In this document: positions 7,661-17,618 of the stretch, in pieces
How positions within the stretch are numbered: the stretch's first letter is position 1
Layout: each line of letters begins with the position of its first letter
Assembly: GCA_025350145.1 (NCBI GenBank)
Contig: JANXYH010000073.1
Location: 1-41,027 of the forward strand
Origin: Burkholderiales bacterium
GTDB lineage: Bacteria; Pseudomonadota; Gammaproteobacteria; Burkholderiales; Burkholderiaceae_C
Length of the DNA: 41,027 nucleotides
Reading direction: 5' to 3'
Made by a program: the position numbers and the translations under genes
Notes under the pieces: generated by a model
The model's database searches: none
Told to the model about the DNA's origin: nothing
The model's input: the letters and a program-made list of their open reading frames with translations, nothing else

Positions 7661-7738
7661 GCCGAACAAGCAGTTCAGCCTGGCGCGCGACAGTCGGCTT
7701 CGCCTCCTCTTGCTGGCCGGTTATTAGCAGCGTTTGGT
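7661..7738. other. attC-like integron recombination site
   Basis: Between the antitoxin stop and the DUF2971 start is a 78-bp stretch laid out like an integron attC site. It has an outer box GCCGAAC (7661-7667), an inner part CAGTTCAGCC, a central GGCTTCGCC, then GGCCGGTTATTAGC and a closing box GTTTGGT (7732-7738) just 7 bp before ATG 7746. The boxes deviate from RYYYAAC/GTTRRRY at one position each (position 4), so the site is degenerate or a variant. No integrase gene (intI) is in the window. Confidence 0.45.
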
Positions 7739-7745
7739 GTCGGAT

Positions 7746-8639
7746 ATGAATCCGATTGAATCAGTCGCACAGTTTCCCGTCGCGCTTTACCACTATTGCC
7801 CATCGGCGTCATTCCATGCGATGGTGGTGAGCAAGACCGTCCGCTTGTCTGCGCTTTCACTGTCCAACGACACTATGAAAGGCAGGTAGGTCGCGCGCAC
7901 TTTCGCCAGACTGGCGAAGCTGAATTCCATGGATTCCACCAGCACTCAAAATGTTCTGCAAATGCTTGAGTGGTTCGACGACAGCCTTGATGGCCTTGGT
8001 TTTTGCCTGTCCGAGGAACGAGATCTTCTCAGTCAGTGGAGAGGCTATGCGCTTGACGGAACAGGTGTTTGCATCGGGTTCTCACGGGAGTACTTTGAGT
8101 CGTTGTCAAAGCGCAGCGCGACCGCGTCCAGGCCAGTATTCCGACTTCATCAGGTTGAATACGAGCCGTCGGAGCACGAGAAGCAGGTTGAGCCGATCTA
8201 TCTCAAGGCCAAGAGCTTGGTTCAGCAGGGAGCCTTCCGCTTTTCGGGCTTTCGCGGGCTGCTCGGCTCACGGACCGACGATGACTTCGAGGAGGACAGG
8301 CGAAATAATGAGAAGTTGCGCTCAAGCCTGTTAGCGGTCCTTCTGCAGCTTCTACCGAAGTTATACCTCATGAAGTCGCCAGCCTTCCGTGAGGAACGCG
8401 AATGGCGCCTACTTTCGCACTTGGTTCACGGAGCTGAAGATGACTGTAGCTACCGAGTGACGGGCGATCGCATCATTCCATTTCGAACGATTTCGCTTGC
8501 TGAGCTTGATCGAAAGTCAATTGTTGAAATTGTCCTGGGCCCAAAACATGCAACCCCGATACGAATGGTTCAGCAATTCCTCGCTCGATTCGGTTATGGC
8601 GAAGTCACTGTATCAAGGTCTGAGGCAACTTATCGCTAG
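7746..8639 (+). pseudogene. DUF2971-family gene interrupted by an in-frame amber codon
   Basis: The full frame from ATG 7746 would encode 297 residues. It opens with VALYHYCPSASFHAMVVSKT and RLSALSLSNDT, the characteristic DUF2971 start (LYHY...SND). After 47 codons there is a TAG at 7887-7889 in the same frame, and the rest of the domain (LLSQWRGYALDGTGVCIGFS near the middle, FREEREWRLL near the C-terminus) follows without any shift. The longest open piece, from ATG 7929, lacks the conserved N-terminal part. This is either a one-base nonsense mutation or a stop that is read through. DUF2971 proteins are often found in accessory and phage-defence regions, but their function is not established. 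GC is lower than in the housekeeping region. Confidence 0.75.
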
Positions 8640-8761
8640 GGAAAACACGTCGACGCCGCCAAAGAAACAAGCAACAGTTGGTGGATTTGCATAGCCGTCA
8701 AGTTGGGCCAGCTCATCAACCTTTTTTTCGAGCCGGGTGGACTTTAATTCCCGCCAAACTT

Positions 8762-8799
8762 TGAGCGTTCGGACCGGTTGTTCCGTGCCGCAACGCTCA
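8762..8799. other. Inverted repeat downstream of uvrA
   Basis: TGAGCGTT (8762-8769) and AACGCTCA (8792-8799) form an 8-bp perfect stem that can be extended by CGG/CCG with one bulged base. It lies about 45 bp past the uvrA stop codon and could be a terminator. On the uvrA strand the T-rich run sits before, not after, the hairpin, so a simple intrinsic terminator is unlikely. The rest of 8640-8844 holds no gene I recognise. Confidence 0.35.
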
Positions 8800-8844
8800 T
8801 CCCGGCGCGCCCAGCCGGTTGCGTCAAAAAATAAAATAGGAATC

Positions 8845-11763
<2,919 letters not shown>

Positions 11764-11789
11764 GGTGGGGGCGGGCAGGGCAACCGACC

Positions 11790-11795
11790 ATGATA
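11790..11795 (-). promoter_or_regulatory. Candidate -10 element of uvrA
   Basis: TATCAT on the minus strand, 26 bp before the uvrA ATG. No -35 is evident. I saw no LexA box (CTGT-N8-ACAG) beside it. Confidence 0.35.
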
Positions 11796-11839
11796 GTCGG
11801 CCGACCCAAGCCGGCCGGTGGCCGACTGCAGGGCCAGGT

Positions 11840-13753
11840 TCAGGCCTGCAGCACGTCCAGGATTGCCGCGCCGTAGGCGTCTAGCTTCTTCGCACCGACG
11901 CCGCTGACGACCGCCAGTTCGGCCAGCGAGGTCGGCGCGGCGCGCGCCATCTCGGCCAACGTGGCGTCGTGGAAAACGACGTAGGCCGGCAGGTTGTGCG
12001 CCCGGGCAGCCTCGGCGCGCCAGGCCTTGAGCGCGGCGTAGCGCGCCAGGCCGGCCTCGTCCAGCGGCAGCGGCGGGGCCTTGCCTGCGGCCGCTTTGCC
12101 GCCGCCGCTGCCGGCCTTGCGTGCCTTGCCGGAGCGCGGCTTGGGCGGTGCCTCGGCGGCCACCCGCAGCAGTACCGACTCGTCGCCCTTGAGCACCGCC
12201 CGGGCGGAGTCGGCCAGGGCCAGGGTGTTGTACTCGCCCTCGACCTGGATGTGGCCCAGCGCCACCAACTGGCGCAGCACCCCGCGCCACTGCGGCTCGG
12301 CGGTGTCGCTGCCGATACCGAAGGTCGACAGGCGGTCGTGGCCGCGCTGCACCACCTTGTCGGTGGATTTGCCGCGCAACACGTCGATCACATGGCCGCT
12401 GCCGAAGCCGAAGCCGCTGGCCTGGCGGCAGCGGTAGATGCACGACAAGGCCTTGCGCGCCGCCTCGGTCGCGTCCCACACCGCCGGCGGGTTCAGGCAG
12501 TTGTCGCAGTTGCCGCAATCCTGGCTGGCCTCGCCGAAATAGCCCAACAGCCGCACCCGCCGGCAGCCATGGGCCTCGGCCAGCGCCAGCAGGGCTTCGA
12601 GCTTGCCGCGCTGCAGGCGTTTGAAGTCTTCGCCGGCCTCGCCCTCGTCGATCATGCGGCGCTGGTTGACGACATCGGCCAGGCCGTAGGCCATCCAGGC
12701 ATTGGCCGGGGCGCCGTCGCGCCCGGCGCGGCCGGTCTCCTGGTAGTAGCCCTCGATGTTTTTCGGCAGGTCGAGGTGGGCGACAAAGCGCACGTCGGGC
12801 TTGTCAATGCCCATGCCAAAGGCGATGGTCGCGACCATCACGATGCCGTCCTCGCGCAGGAAGCGGTCCTGGTGGCGGCGGCGCAGATCGGCGTCCAGGC
12901 CGGCGTGGTAGGGCAGCGCGACCAGGCCCTGCTCGCTGAGGTAGGCGGCGGTCTCCTCGACCTTCTTGCGGCTCTGGCAATAGACGATGCCGGCGTCCAT
13001 GCCGTCGGGGCCGTCATGCTCCTCGCGCAGGAAGCGCAGCAGTTGCTTGCGGGCATCGTCCTTCTCGACGATGGTGTAGCGGATGTTCGGCCGGTCGAAG
13101 CTGTCGACGAAGACCCGGGCATCGCCCAGCGCCAGGCGCTCGATGATGTCGGCGCGGGTGTGGGCGTCGGCAGTGGCGGTCAGGGCGATCCGCGGCACCT
13201 CGGCAAAGCGCTCGTGCAGCAGCGACAGGCCGAGGTACTCCTCGCGGAAATCATGGCCCCATTGGCTGACGCAATGGGCCTCGTCGATCGCCACCAGGCC
13301 GAGCAGGCCGCGCTCGTGCAGCGAGTCCAACATCGCCAAAAAGCGCGGCGTGAGGATGCGTTCGGGCGCGGCGTAGAGCAGTTGCAGCCGGCCGGCGAGC
13401 AAATCGCGCTCGATCCGCCGGGCCTCGTCGCCGTCGAGCGTGCTGTTGAGGAACGCGGCCTGCACGCCGGCCTCTTCGAGCGCGCCGACCTGGTCGTGCA
13501 TCAGCGCAATCAGCGGGCTGACGACCAGGGTCACGCCCTTGCCCTGGCGGTGCCTGGCAATCGCCGGCACCTGGTAGCACAGGCTCTTGCCGCCGCCGGT
13601 GGGCATCAGCACCAGCGCATCGCCACCGCCACAGACCTGCGCAATGATGGCCGCCTGCTGGCCACGGAAGGCCGGGTAGCCGAAGACCTGTTGCAGCACC
13701 GCCAGCGGCGCGCTGGCGCTGGCGGGCTCGGTGAACAGGGCGGCGGGCGGCAT
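11840..13753 (-). CDS. recQ: ATP-dependent DNA helicase RecQ
   Basis: A 637-residue RecQ helicase, a 3'-5' DExH enzyme acting in recombination and fork repair. The start at ATG 13753 is chosen because homology begins just after it ([20 protein letters not shown]). The frame is open further upstream but that part is non-homologous. Motifs in order are I ([16 protein letters not shown]), II ([18 protein letters not shown]), the helicase C-terminal region with [20 protein letters not shown] and [12 protein letters not shown], the zinc-binding RQC domain ([12 protein letters not shown]...CGNCDNC), a winged helix, and a terminal HRDC domain (residues about 560-637). The usual RecQ set is complete. 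It is co-oriented with uvrA but has its own candidate -10. Confidence 0.95.
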   Translation of the reverse strand: MPPAALFTEPASASAPLAVLQQVFGYPAFRGQQAAIIAQVCGGGDALVLMPTGGGKSLCYQVPAIARHRQGKGVTLVVSPLIALMHDQVGALEEAGVQAAFLNSTLDGDEARRIERDLLAGRLQLLYAAPERILTPRFLAMLDSLHERGLLGLVAIDEAHCVSQWGHDFREEYLGLSLLHERFAEVPRIALTATADAHTRADIIERLALGDARVFVDSFDRPNIRYTIVEKDDARKQLLRFLREEHDGPDGMDAGIVYCQSRKKVEETAAYLSEQGLVALPYHAGLDADLRRRHQDRFLREDGIVMVATIAFGMGIDKPDVRFVAHLDLPKNIEGYYQETGRAGRDGAPANAWMAYGLADVVNQRRMIDEGEAGEDFKRLQRGKLEALLALAEAHGCRRVRLLGYFGEASQDCGNCDNCLNPPAVWDATEAARKALSCIYRCRQASGFGFGSGHVIDVLRGKSTDKVVQRGHDRLSTFGIGSDTAEPQWRGVLRQLVALGHIQVEGEYNTLALADSARAVLKGDESVLLRVAAEAPPKPRSGKARKAGSGGGKAAAGKAPPLPLDEAGLARYAALKAWRAEAARAHNLPAYVVFHDATLAEMARAAPTSLAELAVVSGVGAKKLDAYGAAILDVLQA

Positions 13754-13762
13754 CGGGGTGGG

Positions 13763-13768
13763 ATGGTA
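13763..13768 (-). promoter_or_regulatory. Candidate -10 element of recQ
   Basis: TACCAT on the minus strand ends only 9 bp before the recQ ATG at 13753. If used, transcription would begin at or next to the start codon, giving a leaderless or nearly leaderless mRNA. No ribosome site is obvious before this ATG, which fits. Confidence 0.3.
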
Positions 13769-13912
13769 GCCGGCAGCGCGCAGACGGCCGCGCAGCGGCC
13801 CTGCGCCCGCCGCCGCGCATGGCCCGCGCCGGCCTCGTCGGGCGGTGTCCACCTGCGGCAAAACCTGTGCCGCGACCCGGCCGTGGGAGCCTGATCGCAG
13901 CCCAGCGCTGGC

Positions 13913-13918
13913 TATCAT
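13913..13918 (+). promoter_or_regulatory. Candidate -10 element of ssb
   Basis: TATCAT on the plus strand, 71 bp before the ssb ATG. No good -35 is visible. Confidence 0.3.
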
Positions 13919-13989
13919 CGCTGCCTGCGCACCCCCCAACAGCCGCACCCCAACCCCATCCACGCAACGCGCAGCAGGAGCATTCGGCC

Positions 13990-14526
13990 ATGGCCTCGAT
14001 CAACAAAGTCATCCTTATCGGCAACCTCGGACGCGACCCGGAAGTCCGCTACACGCCCAACGGCAGTGCAATCTGCAACATCGGCATCGCCACCACCCGC
14101 AACTGGAAGAACAAAGACTCCGGCGAGCGCCAGGAAGAAACCGAGTGGCACCGCGTGACGATGTTCGACCGCTTGGCTGAAATCGCCGGCGAGTACCTCA
14201 AGAAGGGCCGCCCGGTCTACATCGAGGGCCGATTGCGCACCCGCAAATGGACCGACAAGGACGGCGTCGAAAAATACACCACCGAGATCGTCGCCGAGCA
14301 GATGCAACTGCTGGGCGGCCGTGAGGGCGGCGGCGGTGGCGGTGGTGGTGGCGGCAACGACGAAGGCGGCGGCTACGCCGCAGGCGACGACAGCGGCCGG
14401 GGCGAGCCACGCCGCAGCGCCCCGCCCGCATCCCGCGCCGCCGCGCCCAAGCCGATGGCCGGGGCCAAGCCGGCGGGCAAGCCCGCGACCGGCTTTGACG
14501 ACATGGACGACGATATTCCGTTCTGA
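13990..14526 (+). CDS. ssb: Single-stranded DNA-binding protein
   Basis: A 178-residue bacterial SSB. The OB-fold occupies residues 1-110 ([56 protein letters not shown]). A glycine-rich, low-complexity linker follows, and the protein ends in the conserved acidic tip DDMDDDIPF, which docks partner proteins such as RecQ and PriA. CAGGAG lies about 9 nt before the ATG. It is divergent from recQ. The linker contains ten consecutive glycines coded by a GGC/GGT run at about 14329-14356, a potential slippage site that would only change linker length if altered by whole codons. Confidence 0.97.
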   Translation: MASINKVILIGNLGRDPEVRYTPNGSAICNIGIATTRNWKNKDSGERQEETEWHRVTMFDRLAEIAGEYLKKGRPVYIEGRLRTRKWTDKDGVEKYTTEIVAEQMQLLGGREGGGGGGGGGGNDEGGGYAAGDDSGRGEPRRSAPPASRAAAPKPMAGAKPAGKPATGFDDMDDDIPF

Positions 14527-14566
14527 ATTGCCGCCGCTCGGGGTTGCGCCATCGCAGGCCGGCGGC

Positions 14567-14653
14567 ATGCTGTCGGTAGCCGACCCGCTGCGCGGCGACT
14601 TCAAGCATAGCGAGTACGGCCGGGGGATCCTGCCGTTGAGCGTGCTGCGGCGG
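14567..14653 (+). pseudogene. N-terminal fragment of a type I restriction methylase (HsdM)
   Basis: In the space between the convergent ssb and DUF4124 genes, a plus-strand 29-codon frame reads SVADPLRGDFKHSEYGRGIL followed by PLSVLRR. This is a near match to the HsdM N-terminal helical domain, where relatives read SIADLLRGDxKQSEYGKVILPFTVLRR. Nothing else of the gene remains on either side. It is too short to be functional and is read as a relic of a lost restriction-modification system. The assignment rests on motif recall. Confidence 0.6.
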
Positions 14654-14683
14654 GCTGGCTCTGCCACCCGGCCGACCCGACGC

Positions 14684-15499
14684 TCAGTTTTTCTGGCCCG
14701 CTGCGGGCAGGACCGCCAGATCGCTGGCCGGTGCGGCGGACGGCAGCGCAGGTTTGCGCGTCCCGGACGATGACGTGGCGGGCGCCACCGCCGCGACGTC
14801 GGTGGCCACGGTCGCCGGGCCGATCGAGCCCGGAGAGGCGCCGGCCCAGAGCTTTCTCAGCCGCGCCAGTTCCTGGTCGTACAGGCCGTTGATGCGCGCC
14901 AACTCGGCGATCTGGTTGACGGTTGCCGAGCGCTGCGCCTCGACGGTGGCGTCGTTGGTATCGAGTTGCTGGCGCAAGCGCAGCGGCAGCGGCTTGCCCC
15001 TGAAAAATTCGGCCTCCTCGACCAGCGGCCGGCGCTCGGCCGCCAGCTCGCGCAGCCTGGCCTCGGTCGCGCGCGTCGCCCGGCGCACCGTCTCCAGCGC
15101 CTCCTCGCGGGCCTTGCGGTGCGCCGGCTCGTCGGCAAAGCGCAGCACCAGGTTCTTGTCGCGCCGCACCGCATCGCCCTGCTCGGCCCGGCTGCGCGCG
15201 GCCATGCGCTCTGTCGCCTCGCGTTCAGCCCGCTCCTCGGCGGTCAGGGTCGGCGGCACGACACCGCGCAGGGAGCCGTCGCGGTTGAGCATGCGCTGCT
15301 CCTTGCTGCGGCACTCGGCGATCGGCCGGTCCGAGGTCAGGCGATTGCCCTTGTCGTCGGTGCAGCTGTAAATCGTCGGCGCGGCAGCGGCGTCGGCAGC
15401 CCAGGCAGGCGTGGTCAGGCCGGCAGCCAAAACCAGGCCAGCGAGGCAGGCGATCTGGCGCGGGGCCAGGACGAAATCGGCGGACAAGGGCCGGTACAC
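14684..15499 (-). CDS. DUF4124 domain protein, secreted
   Basis: A 271-residue protein with an N-terminal signal peptide (hydrophobic segment about 17-33, cleavage near AWA|AD). A short DUF4124 domain follows at about 40-75 (TIYSCTDDKGNRLTSDRPI with CRSKEQ), and then a long charged helical region with many Glu/Arg pairs (about 85-210) that looks coiled-coil. It ends in an alanine/proline-rich tail. The family is common in Betaproteobacteria and is of unknown function. It lies 3 bp after the pyrE stop on the same strand and is probably co-transcribed with it. The ATG lacks a strong ribosome site. Confidence 0.85.
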   Translation of the reverse strand: MYRPLSADFVLAPRQIACLAGLVLAAGLTTPAWAADAAAAPTIYSCTDDKGNRLTSDRPIAECRSKEQRMLNRDGSLRGVVPPTLTAEERAEREATERMAARSRAEQGDAVRRDKNLVLRFADEPAHRKAREEALETVRRATRATEARLRELAAERRPLVEEAEFFRGKPLPLRLRQQLDTNDATVEAQRSATVNQIAELARINGLYDQELARLRKLWAGASPGSIGPATVATDVAAVAPATSSSGTRKPALPSAAPASDLAVLPAAGQKN

Positions 15500-15502
15500 G
15501 GT

Positions 15503-16198
15503 TCAGACTCCATAGCGGTCGCGGTAGGCGGCCACCCGTGGCAACTGCACTGCCAGGGTCGGGTCGCCGCCGGACTGCAGATAGTGCAGCAGGTCGGACA
15601 GGCCGGCAATCTTCACAACAACCAGTTTCAAGTCATTGGTCACAAATTGCACGGCGGACTGCGCCAGATCGACACCGTTCTCGGCCGATTTCTCCTGCCG
15701 GTCGAGTGCGATCGCCACGCCCACCGCAGTCGCCCCGGCCGCGCCTATCAGGGCCAGCGACTCGCGCACCGAGGTCCCGGCCGAGATCACGTCGTCGACC
15801 ACGACCACGCGCCCGGCCAGCGGCGCGCCGACCAGGCTGCCGCCCTCGCCATGGTCCTTGGCCTCTTTGCGGTTGTAGGCAAAGGGCACATTGCGGCCCA
15901 GCCGCGCCAGTTCGATCGCCACCGTCGCGGCCAGCGCGATGCCCTTGTAGGCGGGGCCAAAGAGCATGTCGAAGGGCAGGCCGGAGTCGATCAATCGGCG
16001 TGCATAGAATCCGGCCAGACGGCCGAGTTTTTCACCGTCGTCGAACAGACCAGCGTTGAAAAAGTACGGCGACAGCCGACCGGCCTTGGTCTTGAATTCG
16101 CCAAAACGCAGCACCCCGGCATCGACCGCGAAGCGGATGAATTCCTGGGCCAGGCGGTCGGCGCCGCCTGCGGTCGCAGGTTCAGGCATAGGGGGCAT
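15503..16198 (-). CDS. pyrE: Orotate phosphoribosyltransferase
   Basis: A 231-residue orotate phosphoribosyltransferase, the fifth step of pyrimidine synthesis (orotate plus PRPP gives OMP). Seen are [18 protein letters not shown] near the N-terminus, [25 protein letters not shown], and the PRPP motif [18 protein letters not shown]. Length is close to the 213-230 usual. Starts are possible at 16198 or 16189; an upstream in-frame ATG (16237) lies inside the neighbouring exonuclease gene and is less likely. The start almost touches the divergent exonuclease start at 16200, so each gene's promoter must lie within the other's coding sequence. Confidence 0.93.
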   Translation of the reverse strand: MPPMPEPATAGGADRLAQEFIRFAVDAGVLRFGEFKTKAGRLSPYFFNAGLFDDGEKLGRLAGFYARRLIDSGLPFDMLFGPAYKGIALAATVAIELARLGRNVPFAYNRKEAKDHGEGGSLVGAPLAGRVVVVDDVISAGTSVRESLALIGAAGATAVGVAIALDRQEKSAENGVDLAQSAVQFVTNDLKLVVVKIAGLSDLLHYLQSGGDPTLAVQLPRVAAYRDRYGV

Positions 16199-16199
16199 C

Positions 16200-16988
16200 T
16201 TGGCGTTTCGATTGGTCACACTGAACTTGAACGGCATCCGCTCGGCGGCGAACAAGGGCTTCGTCGAATGGGCCGAAAAAACGGCCGCCGATTGTATCGG
16301 GGTGCAGGAGATCAAGGCCCAGGCCGAGGACCTGGCCGGCCGCTTTGAGACCGTGGCCGGATTGAAGGGCCAATTCCATTTGGCGCAGAAGAAGGGCTAC
16401 TCGGGCGTCGGCCTGTACAGCCGCAAAAAGCCCAGTGCGGTCATCGTCGGGCTGGGTGACGCCGAGTTTGACGCCGAGGGCCGCTATGTCGAGGCCCGCT
16501 TCGACACCGCCAGGCGCAAGCTCAGCATCATCAGCTGCTACTTTCCCAGCGGCTCATCCGGCCCCGAGCGGCAGGAGGCCAAGTTCCGCTTCCTGGCCAT
16601 CGTCTACCCGCACCTGCTCCAGCTCAAGGCGCAGCGCGAGTACATCTTGGTCGGCGACGTCAACATCGCCCACCAGCAGATCGACCTGAAAAACTGGCGC
16701 AGCAACCAGAAGAATTCAGGCTTCCTGCCCGAGGAGCGCGACTGGCTGACCAAACTGCTGACCGAGGCCGGGCTGGTCGACGTGTTCCGCACGCTCAACC
16801 CGCAGCCCGAGCAGTACACCTGGTGGAGCAACCGCGGCCAGGCCTGGGCCAACAACGTCGGCTGGCGGCTGGACTACCACCTGGCCACGCCGGGCGTCGC
16901 CGCCAAGGCCAGGCGCGAATCGATCTACCTGGACCAGCGCTTCAGCGACCACGCGCCGCTGCTGATCGACTACGACTTCAGCCTGTAG
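16200..16988 (+). CDS. Exodeoxyribonuclease III family AP endonuclease
   Basis: A 262-residue exonuclease III/AP endonuclease of base-excision repair. The start is taken as TTG 16200 (reading [12 protein letters not shown]), preceded by GGGGG 4 bp upstream. No ATG is available at the homologous position, and the only in-frame ATG (16056) lies deep in pyrE. Catalytic motifs are present: [19 protein letters not shown] (metal Glu), [29 protein letters not shown] (Asp, Asn) and FSDHAPL (Asp-His). The closest named relatives are XthA/ExoA-type enzymes; the symbol is left open. Divergent from pyrE with 1 bp between start codons. Confidence 0.93.
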   Translation: MAFRLVTLNLNGIRSAANKGFVEWAEKTAADCIGVQEIKAQAEDLAGRFETVAGLKGQFHLAQKKGYSGVGLYSRKKPSAVIVGLGDAEFDAEGRYVEARFDTARRKLSIISCYFPSGSSGPERQEAKFRFLAIVYPHLLQLKAQREYILVGDVNIAHQQIDLKNWRSNQKNSGFLPEERDWLTKLLTEAGLVDVFRTLNPQPEQYTWWSNRGQAWANNVGWRLDYHLATPGVAAKARRESIYLDQRFSDHAPLLIDYDFSL

Positions 16989-17000
16989 CGGCGGCCGGTC

Positions 17001-17525
17001 TCACTTCACCGTCGCCGCGCCGACCTTGCAGGCGACCTCGTCCTGCGAGCCGGTGCCCCCCGAGCAGCCGATCGCGCCAATCAGCTTGCCGTTCTCGACC
17101 AAGGGGATGCCGCCACGCGAGGCGATCACCCCGGGCAGGGTGATCAGGTAGTTGTTGCCGCCCTGGATGCCGCCCTCGAAGACCTTGGTCTCGCGCCGCA
17201 GGATGGCCGAGCTGTGGGCCTTGGCCTGCGAGATCTGGATTGAGCCAAGCTGGGCACCGTCCATGCGCTGGAAGGCGACCAGGTTGCCGCCCGAATCGAC
17301 CACCGCGACATTGAGCTTCCAATCGCGCCGCTTGGCCTCGGCCACTGCCGCCTGGATCGCGGCCTCGGCCCGGTCCAGCGAGATCGGCGCGCCATAGGGC
17401 AGGTCAAACGGCATCTTCTCGGGCACGTTGTCGAGCGGGTTGGGCGCCTGGGCCTGGACGGCCAGCGCCAGGCTGGCGGCACCCAGGACGGTGGCCAAAC
17501 GGAGTGCAAGGGAAGGACAGGGCAT
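17001..17525 (-). CDS. Secreted GlcG/HbpS-type (DUF336) heme-binding family protein
   Basis: A 174-residue protein with a clear signal peptide (about 1-25, cleavage AVQA|QA). It is followed by the GlcG/HbpS fold: LDRAEAAIQAAVAEAKRRDW, NVAVVDSGGNLVAFQRMDGA, SIQISQAKAHSSAILRRET, GVIASRGGIPLV and GAIGCSGGTGSQDE. Members bind heme, cobalamin or small metabolites; the role in Betaproteobacteria is not defined. It is convergent with the exonuclease gene (12 bp) and divergent from the S9 peptidase gene. Confidence 0.88.
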   Translation of the reverse strand: MPCPSLALRLATVLGAASLALAVQAQAPNPLDNVPEKMPFDLPYGAPISLDRAEAAIQAAVAEAKRRDWKLNVAVVDSGGNLVAFQRMDGAQLGSIQISQAKAHSSAILRRETKVFEGGIQGGNNYLITLPGVIASRGGIPLVENGKLIGAIGCSGGTGSQDEVACKVGAATVK

Positions 17526-17561
17526 GGCAGTGACTCCTGGGAGGATGGGTGATGGCGGGCG

Positions 17562-17567
17562 ATCATA
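17562..17567 (-). promoter_or_regulatory. Candidate -10 element of the DUF336 gene
   Basis: TATGAT on the minus strand, 36 bp before the ATG at 17525. No -35 is obvious. Confidence 0.3.
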
Positions 17568-17580
17568 GGCAGGCCTGGCA

Positions 17581-17586
17581 TAGCAT
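17581..17586 (+). promoter_or_regulatory. Candidate -10 element of the S9 peptidase gene
   Basis: TAGCAT on the plus strand, 32 bp before ATG 17619, in the 93-bp region shared with the divergent DUF336 gene. Confidence 0.3.
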
Positions 17587-17618
17587 CGCCAAGGTACTTA
17601 CCCGCCGATCCCGCCGCC

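Noticed and set aside
7675-7860. A 61-codon minus-strand open frame
   Set aside because: It is antisense to the N-terminal part of the DUF2971 gene and overlaps the attC-like site; no ribosome site.
11969-13894. A 641-codon plus-strand open frame opposite recQ
   Set aside because: It mirrors recQ codon by codon, has no motif, and arises from the strong GC bias; recQ shows all helicase motifs.
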